In this document: positions 32,975-34,788 of the stretch, one piece after another
Layout: each line of letters begins with the position of its first letter
Position numbering within the stretch: position 1 is the stretch's first letter
Assembly: GCA_927443345.1 (NCBI GenBank)
Contig: CAKMKJ010000087.1
Span: forward strand, 1 to 34,788
Direction of reading: 5' to 3'
DNA length: 34,788 bases
Origin: an uncultured Anaerolineaceae bacterium
GTDB lineage: Bacteria > Chloroflexota > Anaerolineae > Anaerolineales > Anaerolineaceae
Notes under the pieces: generated by a model
Seen by the model: only the letters and a program-made list of their open reading frames with translations
What the model was told of the DNA's origin: nothing
The model's database searches: none
Position numbers and translations under genes: made by a program

Positions 32975-33548
32975 TTCTTTTTATTCTCCTGAGAATCAGC
33001 CTTGGAAAAGCACGGCGGTTGACCGGATTCGTCCGGCATTTTTTCGCCTGATGCATGGAGTCGTATTGACACGTTTCTCTACCAGATAGTAATCAATATA
33101 TCGTTTTATTTGTAGTCGGTAAAAAATTATAAGGTATCTAACTGTTTATAAATTTTTATCCATTTATTCGCTACTAGATGAAATGACCGAATGCGTTCAA
33201 TTGGGCACAACATCCGGCTGTTTGCCCGGCGGTGCCGCTGCCGATAATGAACATCGTTCGATCCATTGTTCGCTCTTGATCGCCCTATATCTGAAACCCG
33301 GATTCCACGTCAAAAAAATTTTTCAACATTTTTATACCAGAGGGGTGATGGATGCAGCGGAACTAAGTTAACTTTAGCATAGTTTCCTCCATTTTGTATC
33401 ATTTTTAGCGATCCATATAAATTTGGACTGTGGAAATGATTTTTTTATCAGCAAGTGTGGTGGGAAAAAAAACACACATCTTATTGATTGCAAAGTCTAC
33501 CCTGTTCAATGGCAGTTTGGAGTTACTTTCTGATTATTTATCAAAGTC

Positions 33549-33592
33549 TTCAAAGTACAAATAATTGATAATTGCTTGGTAGAAAGGAATTT
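33549..33592 (+). repeat. 44-bp direct repeat, copy 1 (copy 2 at 34745-34788)
   Basis: This stretch is identical to the last 44 bases of the window, beginning TTCAAAGTACAAATAATTGA and ending in AAGGAATTT. Here it sits upstream of padR and the sequence continues; at the window end it follows the inverted repeat and the window stops. The join at the far copy shares TTCAAAG with the inverted-repeat arm. Confidence 0.95.
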
Positions 33593-33626
33593 TTCACTCA
33601 TTCATTTTCTCGGATAAATTTGCCTA

Positions 33627-33656
33627 TTGACTTCACTAGAGAAGATGTTATTATAT
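33627..33656 (+). promoter_or_regulatory. Promoter and AT-rich operator region of padR
   Basis: TTGACT (33627-33632) and TTATAT (33651-33656, 18-bp spacing, or ATTATA one base earlier) form a likely promoter. Just downstream, 33657-33690 is made almost entirely of alternating AT with self-complementary runs (ATATAT), which would suit binding by the PadR protein itself. Confidence 0.55.
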
Positions 33657-33701
33657 GATATATAATATATATGTTTTATCCTATATATGAGGAGTAATAT
33701 A

Positions 33702-34259
33702 ATGTCACTCGAGTTTGCCATCCTTGGATTTTTGAATTACCACCCCTACACCGGGTACGATCTCAAGAAGATTTTTGACAGTTCGGTGAGGCATTTTTGG
33801 CCAGCGGACCAGAGTCAAATTTATCGCACCCTTGCCAACCTGACCGAACGCTCGCTAGTGCAAATGGAAAAGGTGCCCCAGGATGACCGACCTGACCGCA
33901 AGGTGTATCACATCACCGATTCAGGCCGCGAAGAATTACGAAAATGGGTTGCCGGCCCTGCTCCATTAGACGAACCCCGCAGCGCCCCACTCATTCAGGT
34001 CTTCTTTTCAGGGATACTCACAGATGAAGAAATTTTGCAAAAATTTGAGGGTTATGCCGGGATCATGCGCATGATTCTGGAAAGATATGATCAAGTGCCA
34101 AGCCAATTAGGACCATTTGAAAAGGAAATCACCTCTCCTCGCGAACATTTCTTCTGGTTGTTGACCCTTGAGAATGGCATGCTGAGTATGAAAGCGAGCC
34201 TTGAATGGGCAGAGAGCATCATCCAACGCATAAAATCCGGCCAAGTGCCGCAAGAGTAA
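33702..34259 (+). CDS. PadR-family transcriptional regulator
   Basis: A 185-residue protein. The winged helix reads LEFAILGFLNYHPYTGYDLKKIFDSSVRHFWPADQSQIYRTLANLTERSLVQMEKV, with the conserved wing YHITDSGREELRKWV. The C-terminal Vir-type dimerisation region (EEILQKFEGYAGIMRMILERYDQV to NGMLSMKASLEWAESIIQRI) completes it. PadR proteins usually repress a neighbouring gene for detoxification, transport or redox until a ligand binds. I chose the ATG at 33702 because GAGGAG is 9 nt upstream; the reading from 33687 is less likely. The flavodoxin-like gene 9 nt downstream is the expected target and partner. Confidence 0.88.
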   Translation: MSLEFAILGFLNYHPYTGYDLKKIFDSSVRHFWPADQSQIYRTLANLTERSLVQMEKVPQDDRPDRKVYHITDSGREELRKWVAGPAPLDEPRSAPLIQVFFSGILTDEEILQKFEGYAGIMRMILERYDQVPSQLGPFEKEITSPREHFFWLLTLENGMLSMKASLEWAESIIQRIKSGQVPQE

Positions 34260-34268
34260 AGGACAATA

Positions 34269-34448
34269 ATGAAAATAACAATTCTCAACGGAAACCCGCA
34301 AGAAAGCAGTTTTAATGCTTACCTGAACCAGATTCAGGACCAACTCGAAGATAAAGGCAGCCAGGTAACCCACATCTTGCTGCGTGAATTGCCTTTGAAA
34401 TATTGGGGTATTCGGATTAACATGTGGAATGCTCCTTTGTGTACATGA
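34269..34448 (+). pseudogene. Flavodoxin-like / NAD(P)H-dependent FMN reductase, broken
   Basis: The reading frame starts 9 nt after padR. Its first 45 codons (MKITILNGNPQESSFNAYL, then VTHILLRELPLKY) look like a flavodoxin-fold NAD(P)H-dependent oxidoreductase with the N-GNP phosphate-binding loop. The next conserved residue should be the cysteine of the LKYCTGC-type segment, but at about 34404 the sequence enters the inverted repeat and codes for WGIRINMWNAPLCT before a stop at 34446. The normal protein would be about 180-200 residues. Either the gene is truly interrupted, or the contig is misjoined here. Confidence 0.7.
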
Positions 34449-34751
34449 TTCATAATTCGGATTAGTGTGTGGGTTTCTACATCCTTTCACTTTTGTACAC
34501 TCCTTTCAAAATTAGGAATAACATGTGGAAGCAATGTGGGTTTACTAAATCCAGGCACTTGGTTATTTTGGAGAAATTCTCATGACTTTAGTATATCCCC
34601 TTATTTATTGCGTTCCACATGTTATTCCTAATTTTTGAAAGGAGTGTACAAAAGTGAAAGGATGTAGAAACCCACACACTAATCCGAATTATGAATCATG
34701 TACACAAAGGAGCATTCCACATGTTAATCCGAATACCCCAATATTTCAAAG
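34393..34751. repeat. Long inverted repeat at the window end
   Basis: The left arm at 34393-34535 (143 nt) and the right arm at 34607-34751 (145 nt) are reverse complements, identical by eye apart from two single-base gaps. A 71-nt unique spacer lies between (34536-34606). The outer 11 bases of the left arm (CTTTGAAATAT) are still coding sequence of the flavodoxin-like gene, so the right arm contains an inverted piece of that gene. There is no transposase gene and no direct target duplication. Confidence 0.9.
34410..34530 (+). repeat. Degenerate 20-bp repeats inside the inverted-repeat arm
   Basis: Three related 20-mers lie at 34410-34429 (ATTCGGATTAACATGTGGAA), 34455-34474 (ATTCGGATTAGTGTGTGGGT) and 34511-34530 (ATTAGGAATAACATGTGGAA). 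They are spaced 45 and 56 bp apart. Inverted copies occur in the right arm. Multiple end repeats of this kind occur in transposase-binding regions of mobile elements. Confidence 0.6.
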
Positions 34752-34788
34752 TACAAATAATTGATAATTGCTTGGTAGAAAGGAATTT
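34745..34788 (+). repeat. 44-bp direct repeat, copy 2
   Basis: The last 44 bases are identical to 33549-33592, upstream of padR. The copy begins within the end of the inverted repeat (shared TTCAAAG) and is cut by the window end, so its true length is unknown. Confidence 0.95.

Larger units (their letters stand above)
32975..33701. other. Intergenic region between kaiC and padR
   Basis: About 700 bp with no convincing gene. On the minus strand a TATAAT at about 33127-33132 could be the kaiC -10 box, leaving a leader of roughly 150 nt; the -35 match is poor. A 62-codon frame at 33183-33371 has no ribosome site or family features. The segment 33549-33592 recurs at the window end. The padR promoter occupies the right end. 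Confidence 0.4.

Noticed and set aside
32457-33089. 210-residue plus-strand frame opposite kaiC
   Set aside because: It is antisense to the well supported first KaiC domain; its serine- and arginine-rich composition is typical of a shadow frame.
33183-33371. 62-codon reading frame between kaiC and padR
   Set aside because: It has no ribosome site, no recognisable domain and a composition unlike the coding neighbours.
34393-34751. Miniature transposable element with long terminal inverted repeats
   Set aside because: The arms include host coding sequence in inverted form and there is no direct target duplication, so a simple insertion does not explain it. The degenerate 20-mers are kept as a separate observation.

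Overview
The window looks like one stretch of an anaerobic or facultative bacterium, most likely Chloroflexota (Anaerolineae-like). This is an inference from gene content: a tungsten-type aldehyde:ferredoxin oxidoreductase operon, a KaiC/KaiB/PAS-kinase operon, a GH4/GH8 sugar cluster without PTS genes, and short two-component kinases of the HisKA_3 type. There is no rRNA, convincing tRNA, CRISPR array or complete insertion sequence. The right end, from about 34393, carries a long inverted repeat and a repeat of earlier sequence, so it is either a rearrangement or an assembly end.

Layout, left to right. 1-894 (-): 5' part of a membrane sensor with an unusual periplasmic-binding-protein-like domain. 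1402-2730 (+): an AT-rich GT87-type membrane glycosyltransferase, bracketed by two copies of a ~80-bp upstream sequence. 3080-5910 (+): SufS-like cysteine desulfurase, membrane-anchored DsbA-like thioredoxin protein and a HAD phosphatase. 5992-7039 (-): DUF4870 and LURP-one-related proteins. 7238-7996 (+): a TspO/MBR-like protein. 7997-8772: a non-coding stretch with two strong hairpin/T-tract elements, one with its own promoter. 8773-11770 (+): NTF2-like protein, short-chain dehydrogenase and CrtI-like FAD oxidoreductase in one operon. 12274-13530 (+): an MFS transporter.

13656-20433 is an amino-sugar/chito-oligosaccharide region. A SIS-domain GlmS/NagB-II-like protein (-) is divergent from a LacI regulator (+). 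The regulator is followed by a GH4 6-phospho-glycosidase, a BadF-type GlcNAc kinase, a ChbG/YdjC deacetylase and a GH8 lipoprotein. A perfect tandem LacI operator lies at the regulator's promoter. Together the genes suggest extracellular cleavage, deacetylation, phosphorylation by an ATP kinase, GH4 cleavage and deamination.

20637-25235 (-) is a five-gene tungstoenzyme operon. In transcription order it encodes a MoaD-like protein without the C-terminal Gly-Gly, the AOR, an unrecognised protein, a MoaD-like protein ending in Gly-Gly-Gly, and a radical SAM/SPASM maturase with an AbrB-like N-terminus. A GAF histidine kinase and LuxR-type regulator pair (25474-27332, -) lies directly upstream. 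27835-29116 (-) holds an ATC-hydrolase-family protein and an orphan AbrB protein. 29300-32974 (-) is a clock-like operon: kaiC, two kaiB paralogues and a PAS histidine kinase. 33702-34448 (+) encodes a PadR regulator and a flavodoxin-like gene that is broken after about 45 codons at the inverted repeat.
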